Source of the DNA: Cyclobacteriaceae bacterium YHN15
GTDB taxonomy: Bacteria; Bacteroidota; Bacteroidia; Cytophagales; Cyclobacteriaceae
Assembly: GCA_003797895.1 (NCBI GenBank)
Contig: RKQB01000006.1
Coordinates: 248,001 to 312,000 of the forward strand
DNA length: 64,000 bases
Direction of reading: 5' to 3'
A program made the translations under genes and the position numbers. A model generated the notes under the pieces. The model worked only from the letters and a program-made list of their open reading frames with translations, had not been told where the DNA came from and searched no databases. This document shows, one piece after another, positions 17,773 through 26,438 of this stretch (position 1 is its first letter; each line of letters begins with the position of its first letter).

Positions 17773-18804
17773 CTATTTCCATCCCACTTTGTCAAAGATG
17801 ACTACTGCCTCACTATTGTTGTCACCGAGTACAGAAAGATTGAGATCATCTGCTTTGAATGAACCCCATTGTTTCAGTAAATCTGAAAATTCGGCATTTG
17901 GATTGACAGGATATTCAAAATTGATATTGGCCAAGAACTCCTGAGATTCTTTGTTGGAAAGAAATTCAAGAAGTTTAACAGCATTTTCTTTATTAGGAGC
18001 ATACTTGGTAACACCGGCACCGGAAATATTGATGTGTGTCCCTCTGTCTCCCTGATTGGGAAAGAAGATGGAGATTTTTTCTGCGGCCTTTCTCTCTTCC
18101 TCATTGGCATCATTTAGCATGATGCCGATGTAATAGGTATTGACAATGGCCACATCCCCTTCACCTGCAGCAACGGCCTTTACCTGGTCCCGGTCACTTC
18201 CTTTAGGGTCGCGTGCCATGTTGGCAAGTAAACCTGCTGCCCATTGTTCGGCCGTCTCTTTGCCATTATTAGCAATGATGGAGGCCAACAGTGATTGGTT
18301 ATAAATGTTTTCTGAACTTCTTGTTAAAATTCTTCCTTTCCATTGATCCTCAGTCAAAGCTTCATAGGTACTCAATTCTTCCGGATTTACCCTTTCTTTA
18401 CTGTAGGCCAATATTCTTGCCCTGAAGGTCATTCCAAACCAATATCCTTCCGGATCCCTGAATTTAGCCGGGATATTGGCATTTAAAATGTCAGAATTGA
18501 CCGCTTGAAGCAGGTCTTTTGATTCTGCACGATGTAGACGCCCAGCATCAACCGTAATCAGAACATCTGCCGGGGAATTTGCTCCTTCCAGTTCAAGTTT
18601 TTGAATCAATTCATCCGCTGAGGCGGATACTACATTTACCTTGATTCCAGTAGCCTCCGTAAACATGTCGAAAAGCTTTTGGTCTGCTTCATAGTGCCTA
18701 TGTGTATACACATTAACGATTTCCTGCTTATCTGCGGATCCACAGGAAAATAGAATAACGCCAAAACTGGCGATTAGGAACGATTTTAAGATGTTGTTAA
18801 ACAT
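17773..18804 (-). CDS. fbpA: Ferric-iron-binding lipoprotein of the ABC importer
   Basis: The start is set at the ATG at 18804, giving MFNNILKSFLIASFGVILFSCG, a lipoprotein signal; an upstream ATG at 18837 falls right at the predicted transcription start. The mature protein is a family 1 solute-binding protein with the paired iron-ligating tyrosines in NTYYIGIML and an early NVYTHRHYEADQKLFD strand typical of FbpA/FutA. It is the first gene of the fbpABC operon and is divergent from oxyR. The operon probably responds to iron or peroxide; this is inference from the shared intergenic region. Confidence 0.87.
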   Translation of the reverse strand: MFNNILKSFLIASFGVILFSCGSADKQEIVNVYTHRHYEADQKLFDMFTEATGIKVNVVSASADELIQKLELEGANSPADVLITVDAGRLHRAESKDLLQAVNSDILNANIPAKFRDPEGYWFGMTFRARILAYSKERVNPEELSTYEALTEDQWKGRILTRSSENIYNQSLLASIIANNGKETAEQWAAGLLANMARDPKGSDRDQVKAVAAGEGDVAIVNTYYIGIMLNDANEEERKAAEKISIFFPNQGDRGTHINISGAGVTKYAPNKENAVKLLEFLSNKESQEFLANINFEYPVNPNAEFSDLLKQWGSFKADDLNLSVLGDNNSEAVVIFDKVGWK

Positions 18805-18846
18805 ATTTTTATTGGTTATCGGGGCGAAAATAATCATTATTTAAAT

Positions 18847-18854
18847 CAAATCTA
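18847..18854 (-). promoter_or_regulatory. -7 element for fbpABC
   Basis: The minus strand reads TAGATTTG, an exact match to TAnnTTTG, 43 bases before the FbpA start codon. It lies 20 bases from the oxyR -7 element on the other strand, so the two promoters overlap. No -33 TTG is obvious. Confidence 0.5.
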
Positions 18855-18874
18855 AATAAAAAGAAAAAGATTTT

Positions 18875-18882
18875 TATATTTG
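18875..18882 (+). promoter_or_regulatory. -7 element for oxyR
   Basis: TATATTTG matches TAnnTTTG exactly, 48 bases before the oxyR ATG at 18930. It also shows that an apparent GTG start at 18882 is not used, since it lies within the promoter element. Confidence 0.5.
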
Positions 18883-18929
18883 TGCCTCAGGTAACTATTA
18901 GGGGTAAAAATTCCTTTTTCAGTATTAAA

Positions 18930-19862
18930 ATGACCATTCAACAGCTAGAATACATCATCGCAGTGGACAAATTCCGACACTTTGGTCAGGCAGCGGAATC
19001 TTGTTTTGTCACCCAGCCAACACTCAGTGCACAATTAAGTAAGCTGGAAAAGGAACTGGAGGTAATTTTATTTGACAGATCTAAAATGCCGGTTATCACC
19101 ACGGAAATCGGCGCTCAGATAATTGAACAGGCCAAGCGTGTGGTTTCTGAAAGCAAAGGTATATATGAACTGGTCTCTCATTTAAAGGGAGATATAAGCG
19201 GAATCATCAAATTGGGGATAATCCCAACATTGGCACCATACCTTTTACACCGCTTTATTCAAGGGTTTTTGGAAAAATATCCGAATGTTAAACTACAGGT
19301 GGAGGAATTGGTAACGGAAGAAATCATCAAAAAATTAAAGAACGATGAGTTGGATCTTGGAATAGTGGTTACGCCTTTAGAAGAAAGCGGGATATTGGAA
19401 AAGCCTGTTTTTTATGAAAAATTTCTGGCTTACATGTCCAAGGGTCACAAGCTTTTGGAAAAAGAAAAGTTGAAAAAAACTGATCTGGACAGTGATGATA
19501 TGTGGATGCTTCAACAGGGACATTGCTTCCGGGACCAAGTCCTCAATTTATGTAATCAGGGAAAGTTTGAAAGAATGAATTTTCATTATGAAAGCGGATC
19601 ATTGGAAGGGCTTAAAAATATGGTTAATCAATATAAAGGCCTTACCTTGCTGCCGGAATTGTCAACCTTTTATCTGAGTGAAGAGGAGAAACAAAGACTT
19701 CGACGTTTTGAAGGAGAGGAACCAATCCGTGAGGTAAGCATAGTGCTTACCAGAAGTTTCTTGAAAAAGAAATTAGTTGAATTACTTTATAAAGAAATCA
19801 GTGAATCCATTCCTCAGGAAATGACTTCCAAAGCTTATGGTAAAATGGTCCGTTTTAAATGA
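18930..19862 (+). CDS. oxyR: LysR-family peroxide sensor OxyR
   Basis: With the ATG at 18930 the protein has 310 residues. The N-terminal helix-turn-helix is typical (FGQAAESCFVTQPTLSAQLSKLE). The redox centre GHCFRDQVLNLC places the two cysteines at residues 199 and 208, the same numbers as the disulphide pair of E. coli OxyR, which strongly supports both identity and start site. It should activate antioxidant genes when peroxide oxidises the pair. It is divergent from the iron importer; repression or activation of fbpABC by OxyR is possible because the promoters overlap. Confidence 0.93.
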   Translation: MTIQQLEYIIAVDKFRHFGQAAESCFVTQPTLSAQLSKLEKELEVILFDRSKMPVITTEIGAQIIEQAKRVVSESKGIYELVSHLKGDISGIIKLGIIPTLAPYLLHRFIQGFLEKYPNVKLQVEELVTEEIIKKLKNDELDLGIVVTPLEESGILEKPVFYEKFLAYMSKGHKLLEKEKLKKTDLDSDDMWMLQQGHCFRDQVLNLCNQGKFERMNFHYESGSLEGLKNMVNQYKGLTLLPELSTFYLSEEEKQRLRRFEGEEPIREVSIVLTRSFLKKKLVELLYKEISESIPQEMTSKAYGKMVRFK

Positions 19863-19884
19863 TTAATGATAAATTTTTATCAGA

Positions 19885-21015
19885 ATGGGGAAAAGGTTTT
19901 TGGTGCTGTTTTTATTTATCAACTCGATAAATGAACCGGCTTTTTCTCAAAATTTCGTCAAAAAATACTTCAATTCTATTTTTAACGACACCTTGGATAT
20001 CAGCCGACCTCAATTTCTGGTTTATCCGACTTTGGCTTTTGCACCAGAAACCAGTTGGGAAATCGGTTTTTCTTCATTGTATGTTTATTATGCCAAGAGA
20101 GACACCAGCAATAGGCTAAGTGAAATCAATGGATTCACCTTTATAACATTGGAGAATCAATTTGGAATTTGGACAGACCACGCCATTTATTCCGATAAGG
20201 ACAAATGGTTTTTTCTTGGTAGAATAAGGCTTCAAAGCTTTCCCCTTCAATACTATGGTATTGGAATGGATACCCCAGAGGAATATGTTGCCCTGGTAGA
20301 TGCCAATCAGATAATCATCAAGGAAAGGGTATTGAGGGAGATCAAAAAGAACTTTTATGGTGGTGTGGAGGTCGATTTTCAGAGACTTTCCCGTGTGGCC
20401 TTCAAACCTTCAGAGGAAGCCCCGGCCTTTGAAATGCCACTGGGATCCGAAGGGTCCACCAATTTTGGGGTTGGGCTGGGCCTGGTCTACGATGATAGGC
20501 ATAATGTGCTCAATGTAAGAAAAGGTAATTTTGCAGAATTGGCCTATCTAAAATATTTGCCCGGACTTAGTTCTTTTGATTTCAATACCCTGATCATGGA
20601 TGCCCGGATTTTTAGGCCAGTTGGTGAACAAAATGTTCTGGCATGGCAATTTTTAGGTCAGTTCAATTCCGGCGATGTGCCTTTCAACCAGTTGTCCCTT
20701 ATGGGTGGAGACAGTATGATGCGGGGTTATTATCTTGGGAGGTTCCGTGATAAAAATCAATTGGCTACCCAACTGGAGTTTAGGATGCTTCCTCTTCCCT
20801 TAGGTTTTTCGAAAAGGATAGGAGCCTCAGTTTTCGCTGGAACGGCCACCGTTTTTCCGGATTTCTCAAAAGCAGCCATCCATAAAGTAGTTTGGGCTGC
20901 CGGAGCTGGGCTGCGGTTTTTACTTTTTCCGAAAAAAGATATCTATACAAGACTTGATGTGGCCTTCACTCAGGAAGGGACCGGATATTATTTGTTTATT
21001 GGGGAAGCTTTTTAG
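19885..21015 (+). CDS. BamA/TamA-like outer-membrane beta-barrel protein without POTRA domains
   Basis: A 376-residue protein with a Sec signal (LVLFLFINSINEPAFSQ). The mature part is a series of amphipathic strands ending in LFIGEAF with a terminal Phe, as in outer-membrane barrels. The C-terminal motif NQLSLMGGDSMMRGYYLGRFRDKN is the conserved GG..xRGY element of the bacterial surface antigen (D15) family. There is no room for POTRA domains, so it is a barrel-only member rather than BamA itself. The gene starts 22 bases after oxyR and may be co-transcribed. Function unknown. Confidence 0.75.
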   Translation: MGKRFLVLFLFINSINEPAFSQNFVKKYFNSIFNDTLDISRPQFLVYPTLAFAPETSWEIGFSSLYVYYAKRDTSNRLSEINGFTFITLENQFGIWTDHAIYSDKDKWFFLGRIRLQSFPLQYYGIGMDTPEEYVALVDANQIIIKERVLREIKKNFYGGVEVDFQRLSRVAFKPSEEAPAFEMPLGSEGSTNFGVGLGLVYDDRHNVLNVRKGNFAELAYLKYLPGLSSFDFNTLIMDARIFRPVGEQNVLAWQFLGQFNSGDVPFNQLSLMGGDSMMRGYYLGRFRDKNQLATQLEFRMLPLPLGFSKRIGASVFAGTATVFPDFSKAAIHKVVWAAGAGLRFLLFPKKDIYTRLDVAFTQEGTGYYLFIGEAF

Positions 21016-21124
21016 AGAAATAAGAGACAAGAGGCAAGAAACAAGACATGGCTGCCGGACGGCAGGAACAAGAGGAAAGAAGCAAGTGACATGTACCTTT
21101 GAGGTTTTAAAAACCTCGAAGGTA
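21013..21124. repeat. Purine-rich intergenic repeat with CTGCCG hairpin and a long GAGGTTT hairpin
   Basis: A purine-rich run of imperfect AGACAAGA/GGCAAGAA/ACAAGACA units is followed by the small inverted repeat CTGCCG-GA-CGGCAG, then a 31-base hairpin at 21094-21124 (TACCTT-GAGGTTT ... AAACCTC-AAGGTA). It is noncoding. The hairpin may stop transcription of the convergent genes. The composition suggests a dispersed genomic repeat; copies elsewhere were not checked. Confidence 0.5.
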
Positions 21125-21252
21125 TCAGGTAAAAACCATAAAAAATTCTCAAATATTTTCATGAACTGACAGCCAAATTCGACCTGAAGGGGAAGCATTA
21201 TCCCAATGTTTAAACATCTACCAATATACAATAAACCCAAGAAGGGTGATAT

Positions 21253-22266
21253 TTATCCAATCAATATCGCTCCAATTCCATTTCCCTCTGGGAAAGTGAC
21301 TTTTTCAGGAGTAATCTCTACCCCTTTGGCAATATCTTCCTTCAATAACATCGCACCATCCATATCCACATAGTCCAGAAGGGGTGCAATATGGGCAATG
21401 GCGGTAATGCCTATGGATGATTCGGTCATACAGCCCACCATGGTTTTCATTCCCAAGGATTTTGCTTCGTGGATCATTCGCAGTCCGGGGGTGATTCCTC
21501 CGGCTTTGACGAGTTTGACATTGATGCCATGAAACAGGCCATGGCACTTTTTCACATCGGATTCTACAATGCAGCTTTCATCTGCGATTACAGGAAGTTT
21601 TGAATACTTATACACCTCTCTCATTCCCTCCAGGTCGTCTTTTCCCAGTGGCTGTTCCATGAATTCTACATTCAGTTTGGCCAGCTCTTCGGAGTTTCTA
21701 ATGGCCTGTTCGGCTGTCCAGGCACAATTGGCATCAATCCGGAAAGTGGAGGAAGTGTGTTTCCTGAGTTCCCTGATGATTTCCAGATCATGATTAGTAC
21801 CCAATTTAATTTTGTATAGTGGCCAATCCACTTCTTTCATTTTGGAGAGCATCTTTTCTATGCTGTCTATACCTATGGTAAAATTGGTTACAGGGATTTT
21901 TTGAGGATCTAAACCCAAATAATCATATAGTTTTTGGCCTTTTTTCTTGGTAAAAATATCCCATGCTGCCATGTCCAGTGCACACTGTGCAAAAGGGTTG
22001 TCCTTAAAGATTTCCCTGCCCATTTCCCAAAGTGCTTCAGGGCTGTTCCATTCTTCCTTTTCCACAACATCTTTTGATGCCTCCAACCGTTCACAGATAT
22101 TTTCTGCAGTCATGCCATAAAAGGGGTTGGTAGTGGTTTCCCCTAACCCATAATATCCATCATCTTCTAACCTGACAATAATCGTATCCTGGACATCCCG
22201 GCTTTGATGGGCAATGGTAAAAGTGTGTTTTAAATATAGGTCGCGAACGAAGAATGATAACTTCAT
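21253..22266 (-). CDS. Dipeptide (L-Ala-D/L-Glu) epimerase, enolase superfamily
   Basis: A 337-residue member of the muconate-lactonizing subgroup. Visible active-site elements are YKIKLG (Lys of the KxK motif), RIDANCAW (metal Asp), FMEQPLG (metal Glu), IADESC (metal Asp) and NVKLVKAGG (second catalytic Lys), plus the C-terminal MVGCMTESSIG of dipeptide epimerases. In murein recycling this enzyme converts L-Ala-D-Glu to L-Ala-L-Glu. It is divergent from an M14 carboxypeptidase, which fits a peptide-processing pair. There is no signal peptide, so it is cytoplasmic. Confidence 0.87.
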   Translation of the reverse strand: MKLSFFVRDLYLKHTFTIAHQSRDVQDTIIVRLEDDGYYGLGETTTNPFYGMTAENICERLEASKDVVEKEEWNSPEALWEMGREIFKDNPFAQCALDMAAWDIFTKKKGQKLYDYLGLDPQKIPVTNFTIGIDSIEKMLSKMKEVDWPLYKIKLGTNHDLEIIRELRKHTSSTFRIDANCAWTAEQAIRNSEELAKLNVEFMEQPLGKDDLEGMREVYKYSKLPVIADESCIVESDVKKCHGLFHGINVKLVKAGGITPGLRMIHEAKSLGMKTMVGCMTESSIGITAIAHIAPLLDYVDMDGAMLLKEDIAKGVEITPEKVTFPEGNGIGAILIG

Positions 22267-22288
22267 GGAGAATATTTTGATTTTGGAG

Positions 22289-22296
22289 CAAAAGTA
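22289..22296 (-). promoter_or_regulatory. -7 element for the dipeptide epimerase gene
   Basis: The minus strand reads TACTTTTG, an exact TAnnTTTG match, 23 bases before the epimerase ATG. No convincing -33 element was found. Confidence 0.45.
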
Positions 22297-22311
22297 AATT
22301 TATTTTTTTGC

Positions 22312-22328
22312 CTAAGTTCATAACTTAG
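22312..22328. promoter_or_regulatory. Palindrome CTAAGTT-CAT-AACTTAG between divergent genes
   Basis: Perfect 7-base arms around a 3-base centre, placed midway between the epimerase and carboxypeptidase starts and upstream of the epimerase -7 element. Its position fits an operator for a dimeric regulator acting on both genes. The regulator is unknown. Confidence 0.45.
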
Positions 22329-22354
22329 ATGAATAATTTTAAAGTATACAGACC

Positions 22355-23833
22355 ATGAATTTCAAAAGAACCCACCTTTCTAAATTAGGATTCCTATTTG
22401 TTTCACTGCTGATTATTTCGTGTCAAAATGACGTTAAACAAAAAGAAATCCATGTGGATAAATTGGAAAAGGCCTATGAACGCTATCAGGAAAAGTCTGT
22501 AAATCACCGTAGGTTCAAACACAGTGAGGTATTGCATCTGGTCAATGAAAGAAAAGGGGATTTCGATGTGGAGGTAATAGGGAAATCTGTGATGGGAAAG
22601 CCTATTTACCAAATGACCACAGGCAATGGTCCGACCAAAGTCATGTTATGGTCCCAAATGCACGGCAATGAAAGCACAGCAACCATGGCCTTGTTTGATC
22701 TATTTAATTTTCTTGAGGGAGATGGAGATGGATTGGAAGATATCCGAAAGACCCTCAAAGAAAAACTCACCCTACGCTTTATACCTATGGTGAATCCCGA
22801 CGGCATGGATGAATGGATCAGGAGGAATGCACTGGATATTGATTTGAACAGAGATGCCATTAAGCTAGCTTCCCCGGAGGCAGTGATTTTGAAAAACGCA
22901 AGGGACAGCTTTGCCCCTGAATTCGGTTTCAACCTTCATGACCAACATGTCTATTACACGGCCGGGGAAACGCCCACGCCGGCGACAATTTCTGTTTTGG
23001 CACCGGCATATAACTACGAAACGGAAGTGAATGATGTCAGAAAAAGGGCTTTGCAGGTCATTGTGGGCATGAACAAAGTAATGCAAAAAGTGGCTCCCGG
23101 GCATGTGGGAAAATATGATGATGCCTTTGAGCCGAGAGCTTTTGGGGACAATTTTCAAAAATGGGGAACAAGTACTATTTTGATTGAATCCGGCGGATAT
23201 CCCAATGACCCTGAAAAGCAGGTCATCAGAAAATTTAACTTTATGATCATGCTTCATGCATTGCAGGAAATAGCTGACCAGTCCTATACCTTTTATTCCT
23301 TGGATGATTATTATGCAATACCTGACAATGCTACCCGACTGATGGATTTGGTCATTAGAAATATGGCTATGGAAAAAGAAGGACATGGCTTTGAAATTGA
23401 TTTGGGAATCAGAAGAAGAGAGACTGATGCTCACGGTTCCTTTTTTGTAAACGGTATAGTTGATGATTTGGGAGATTTATCCATTTTTTATGGATTTGAA
23501 GAATTGGATGCATCGGGCATGGAAGTGATTGAGGGCAAGGTTCATCCAACATCCTTCAATTCATTGGCTGAAATATCAGATCAAAAAGCCATTGAATTAT
23601 TAAAGGAGGGTTATTTGGGGGTTATTGTTAAGGAAGCCTTAGATAGAGAACTACATGGATTACCTATTTTGGTCATGAAAAACAATAATGGGATTTCAAC
23701 AGGTATCCGAAGTGGGGGAAATCCCAATTTTTACCTGGCCAAAAACGGTATGCTGAGATATGCAATCGTAAATGGGTATCTGATTGATCTTCAAAATCCA
23801 GGAAGTCATGAATTCAGACAAAGGGTCATGTGA
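22355..23833 (+). CDS. M14-family zinc carboxypeptidase lipoprotein
   Basis: A 492-residue protein with a lipoprotein signal (LLIISCQND). The zinc site is clear: HGNES near residue 104 gives His and Glu, and GFNLHDQHVYY gives the third ligand. NPDG and the Arg-bearing ALDIDLNRDA segment bind substrate, and LIESGGY supplies the catalytic Glu. The C-terminal 180 residues form an extra beta domain. It should trim C-terminal residues from peptides outside the inner membrane. Its divergent neighbour, a dipeptide epimerase, suggests peptides from cell wall. Confidence 0.85.
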   Translation: MNFKRTHLSKLGFLFVSLLIISCQNDVKQKEIHVDKLEKAYERYQEKSVNHRRFKHSEVLHLVNERKGDFDVEVIGKSVMGKPIYQMTTGNGPTKVMLWSQMHGNESTATMALFDLFNFLEGDGDGLEDIRKTLKEKLTLRFIPMVNPDGMDEWIRRNALDIDLNRDAIKLASPEAVILKNARDSFAPEFGFNLHDQHVYYTAGETPTPATISVLAPAYNYETEVNDVRKRALQVIVGMNKVMQKVAPGHVGKYDDAFEPRAFGDNFQKWGTSTILIESGGYPNDPEKQVIRKFNFMIMLHALQEIADQSYTFYSLDDYYAIPDNATRLMDLVIRNMAMEKEGHGFEIDLGIRRRETDAHGSFFVNGIVDDLGDLSIFYGFEELDASGMEVIEGKVHPTSFNSLAEISDQKAIELLKEGYLGVIVKEALDRELHGLPILVMKNNNGISTGIRSGGNPNFYLAKNGMLRYAIVNGYLIDLQNPGSHEFRQRVM

Positions 23834-23919
23834 TTTGATGCTTTTTGTACAAAAATCTAAAAATGAGCATTTTATTTATTAACTTTTAAAATCAATTGTT
23901 TTAATTAACCCATACTTAT

Positions 23920-24477
23920 ATGACGATACTTATGATTATTCTGGCCATTATCGTGGCTGTTGCATTTTATGCTATTGGTATTTATAACAGGTTGATCAAA
24001 TTGAGGACAACTGTTTCAGAAGCATGGAGCGGAATTGATGTTCAATTAAAGAAGCGGTATGACCTGATCCCCAACCTGATCGAAACAGTGAAAGGATATG
24101 CTACCCATGAAAGGGAAACTTTTGAAAGTGTCACCAAAGCAAGAGCGGCAGCACTTTCTGCGAAGGGTGTAGAAAACCAACAGGCAGCAGAGAACAACCT
24201 CAACCGCGCGATCACAGGTTTGTTTGCCGTGGCAGAGCAATATCCCGAACTGAAATCAAACACCAATTTTCTTCAAATGCAGCAGGATCTTTCTGCTATT
24301 GAACAGGATATTGAAAGGTCAAGGAGATATTATAATGGATCTGTTAGGGATCAGAATATATTAATCGATTCTTTCCCAAGCAATATGGTGGCAAATGCTT
24401 TTGGATTCCAAAAGTCGGCCTTCTTCGAACTTGACAATGAAGGGGAAAGGGCCTTACCAAAAGTCAGTTTCAAGTGA
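23920..24477 (+). CDS. lemA: LemA family protein
   Basis: A 185-residue protein with an N-terminal membrane segment (MIILAIIVAVAFYAIGIYN) followed by the conserved LemA helical domain (AWSGIDVQLKKRYDLIPNLIETVKGY, AEQYPELKSNTNFLQMQQDLSAIE and FPSNMVANAFGF). The fold is a four-helix bundle of unknown biochemical role. Its stop codon overlaps the GTG start of the DUF2207 gene (GTGA), so the two proteins are probably made together. Confidence 0.9.
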   Translation: MTILMIILAIIVAVAFYAIGIYNRLIKLRTTVSEAWSGIDVQLKKRYDLIPNLIETVKGYATHERETFESVTKARAAALSAKGVENQQAAENNLNRAITGLFAVAEQYPELKSNTNFLQMQQDLSAIEQDIERSRRYYNGSVRDQNILIDSFPSNMVANAFGFQKSAFFELDNEGERALPKVSFK

Positions 24478-26366
24478 GAAGCTTATTGTTTACCCTTTTC
24501 CTCTTACTTGGTTTTCAGCTTTTTGCTCAGGAAGAATATATCAGGTCATTCCATTCGGACTTGAAGGTGGATGCTTCCGGCCTGTTGACTGTCACAGAAA
24601 CAATTGAAGTTTATGCTGCAGGAAATCAGATCAGAAGAGGAATCGTGAGGACCTTGCCATTGTCCGGTACGGATTACCGTTATAAAACTGTCAAAACCGA
24701 ATACAAGGTCATCGGTGTAAAAATGAATGGACAGGACAGTCCTTATGATACAGAAAAGCAGCAGGGAAGTTTGTATATCAATGTTGGTGATGACAGTTTT
24801 TTGGAGCCTGGATGGTATACTTTTCAAATAACCTATACTGCTGAAGGGCAACTTGGGTATTTTGAGGACTATGATGAGCTTTATTGGAATGTGAATGGTT
24901 TTGGTTGGGTGTTTAGGATCGAAAATATTTCAGCAGCTGTTCAAATTCCTCAAGAAGCGGAATTTTTACAATCTTCATGCTATACAGGATATTCAGGCTC
25001 CACCGAACAAAATTGTAGTACAGAAACGCTCCCTGATGGTAGACTGATATTTAGGGCAGAAAACCTTGCTTCTGGGCAAAATCTCACCATAGCGACAGGG
25101 TTTACCAAAGGAATTGTAAGTCTTCCTCCCCCACCTACTTTTATTGAACAGTTTGGTTTATTGATATTTACAGGTATAATGACCTTAGTGCTTTTGGTCT
25201 ATTACATCTATACCTGGCAGAAGTATGGGGTAGATCCTCCCAAGCCTACTGTCATCCCTGAATTTAACCCTCCTTCCGATTTGTCTCCAGCTTCCATGGG
25301 TATGCTGCATAAAGGATATTTTTGGGGTGAATTGATATCCGCATCCATAGTACATCTGGCAGTGAACGGTTATCTTAGGATTGAAGAAAAAAGTAAGGAC
25401 CAACTTTTCGGGTTGTTCAAGTCCACCGAATTCCATTTGGTAAAATTGAAAGAGGAGGATGATGCTTTACCCAAAGAAGAGCGGAAGCTGATGCAATATT
25501 TTTTCACCAATGGCAATATCGCAGTGATTGATGGGAAATTTAGCAGCCATTTTAAAAGTATGTATCAGGCTTATATGAACAGTTTGGTGACGGAGCATAA
25601 ACCTTTTTTAACACAGGGGAGCAACTGGAAATTTTGGTTAGGCCCCGTTTTTATTTTTATTATTTATGCTTTGGTGGCCAGAAGTTTTGATTTTGGCAAT
25701 TATACTTCATCCAATTTGGATTTTAATTTGGAAAATGTTCCAATACTTCCATTGGCTATTTTCTTTATGGTTTTCATCATTATTTCTCTTATCAAAAAAA
25801 GGGGAACAAACTGGTTGTTTTTTTCATTGATTGGGCTGTTGTTTTTGGGAGGTTCCTATTATTTATTTTCCAAAAGTGCTATTTCACTGAATAATTTTAT
25901 TCTTATCGTTTTTATTGTTTTCGCAGTCATTTCCTTCTTCACCTATATCTATCTGATCCGCAGACCCAGTGAAGAGAAATTAGACTTAAGGGCAAGAATT
26001 GACGGTTTCATGCGGTATTTGAGTGCTGCTGAAGAAAGGCAACTTCAAATGTTTAATCCCCCAAAGTTGACTCCTGAAGTATTTGAAAAGTTGCTTCCCT
26101 ATGCCATGGCATTTAAAGTGGATAAAATCTGGGGGCAGAAATTCCAGACCTTAATGGAAAGGGCCAGCCTTCAAAACCAGCACCGTACCTCCTGGTATTC
26201 CGGTTCCCGAGCCTATTCCTATGGTGCATTGGGGAATCATATCAACAGATCCCTTACCAATTCCATCAATAGCTCCTCAGGGACCAATAGCAGTGGGGGC
26301 AGTGGATCATCAGGTGGGGGTTCCTCCGGAGGTGGAAGAGGCGGCGGCGGCGGCGGCGGTCGTTGA
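24474..26366 (+). CDS. DUF2207 membrane protein with glycine-rich C-terminus
   Basis: A 630-residue protein. The GTG start overlaps the lemA stop by four bases. It has a Sec signal (SLLFTLFLLLGFQLFAQ), then a DUF2207 beta domain (VTETIEVYAAGNQIRRGIVR), a membrane segment near residue 230, a cytoplasmic part, four more membrane segments near 390-500 and a final tail rich in Ser and Gly ending GGRGGGGGGGR. The tail is encoded partly by a GGC run at 26341-26356 and may vary in length. LemA with DUF2207 or TPM proteins is a recurrent pairing. Function unknown. Confidence 0.82.
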   Translation: MRSLLFTLFLLLGFQLFAQEEYIRSFHSDLKVDASGLLTVTETIEVYAAGNQIRRGIVRTLPLSGTDYRYKTVKTEYKVIGVKMNGQDSPYDTEKQQGSLYINVGDDSFLEPGWYTFQITYTAEGQLGYFEDYDELYWNVNGFGWVFRIENISAAVQIPQEAEFLQSSCYTGYSGSTEQNCSTETLPDGRLIFRAENLASGQNLTIATGFTKGIVSLPPPPTFIEQFGLLIFTGIMTLVLLVYYIYTWQKYGVDPPKPTVIPEFNPPSDLSPASMGMLHKGYFWGELISASIVHLAVNGYLRIEEKSKDQLFGLFKSTEFHLVKLKEEDDALPKEERKLMQYFFTNGNIAVIDGKFSSHFKSMYQAYMNSLVTEHKPFLTQGSNWKFWLGPVFIFIIYALVARSFDFGNYTSSNLDFNLENVPILPLAIFFMVFIIISLIKKRGTNWLFFSLIGLLFLGGSYYLFSKSAISLNNFILIVFIVFAVISFFTYIYLIRRPSEEKLDLRARIDGFMRYLSAAEERQLQMFNPPKLTPEVFEKLLPYAMAFKVDKIWGQKFQTLMERASLQNQHRTSWYSGSRAYSYGALGNHINRSLTNSINSSSGTNSSGGSGSSGGGSSGGGRGGGGGGGR

Positions 26367-26438
26367 TTTCTCTAAAGATATAGGTGTTTTTAGCAGGAAT
26401 TTTAGTGTAATTTTAAGCAAGTAATCCAATACTGCATT

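Noticed and set aside
22865..23434. A 189-codon minus-strand frame inside the M14 peptidase gene
   Set aside because: Antisense shadow of a coding region with intact zinc motifs.
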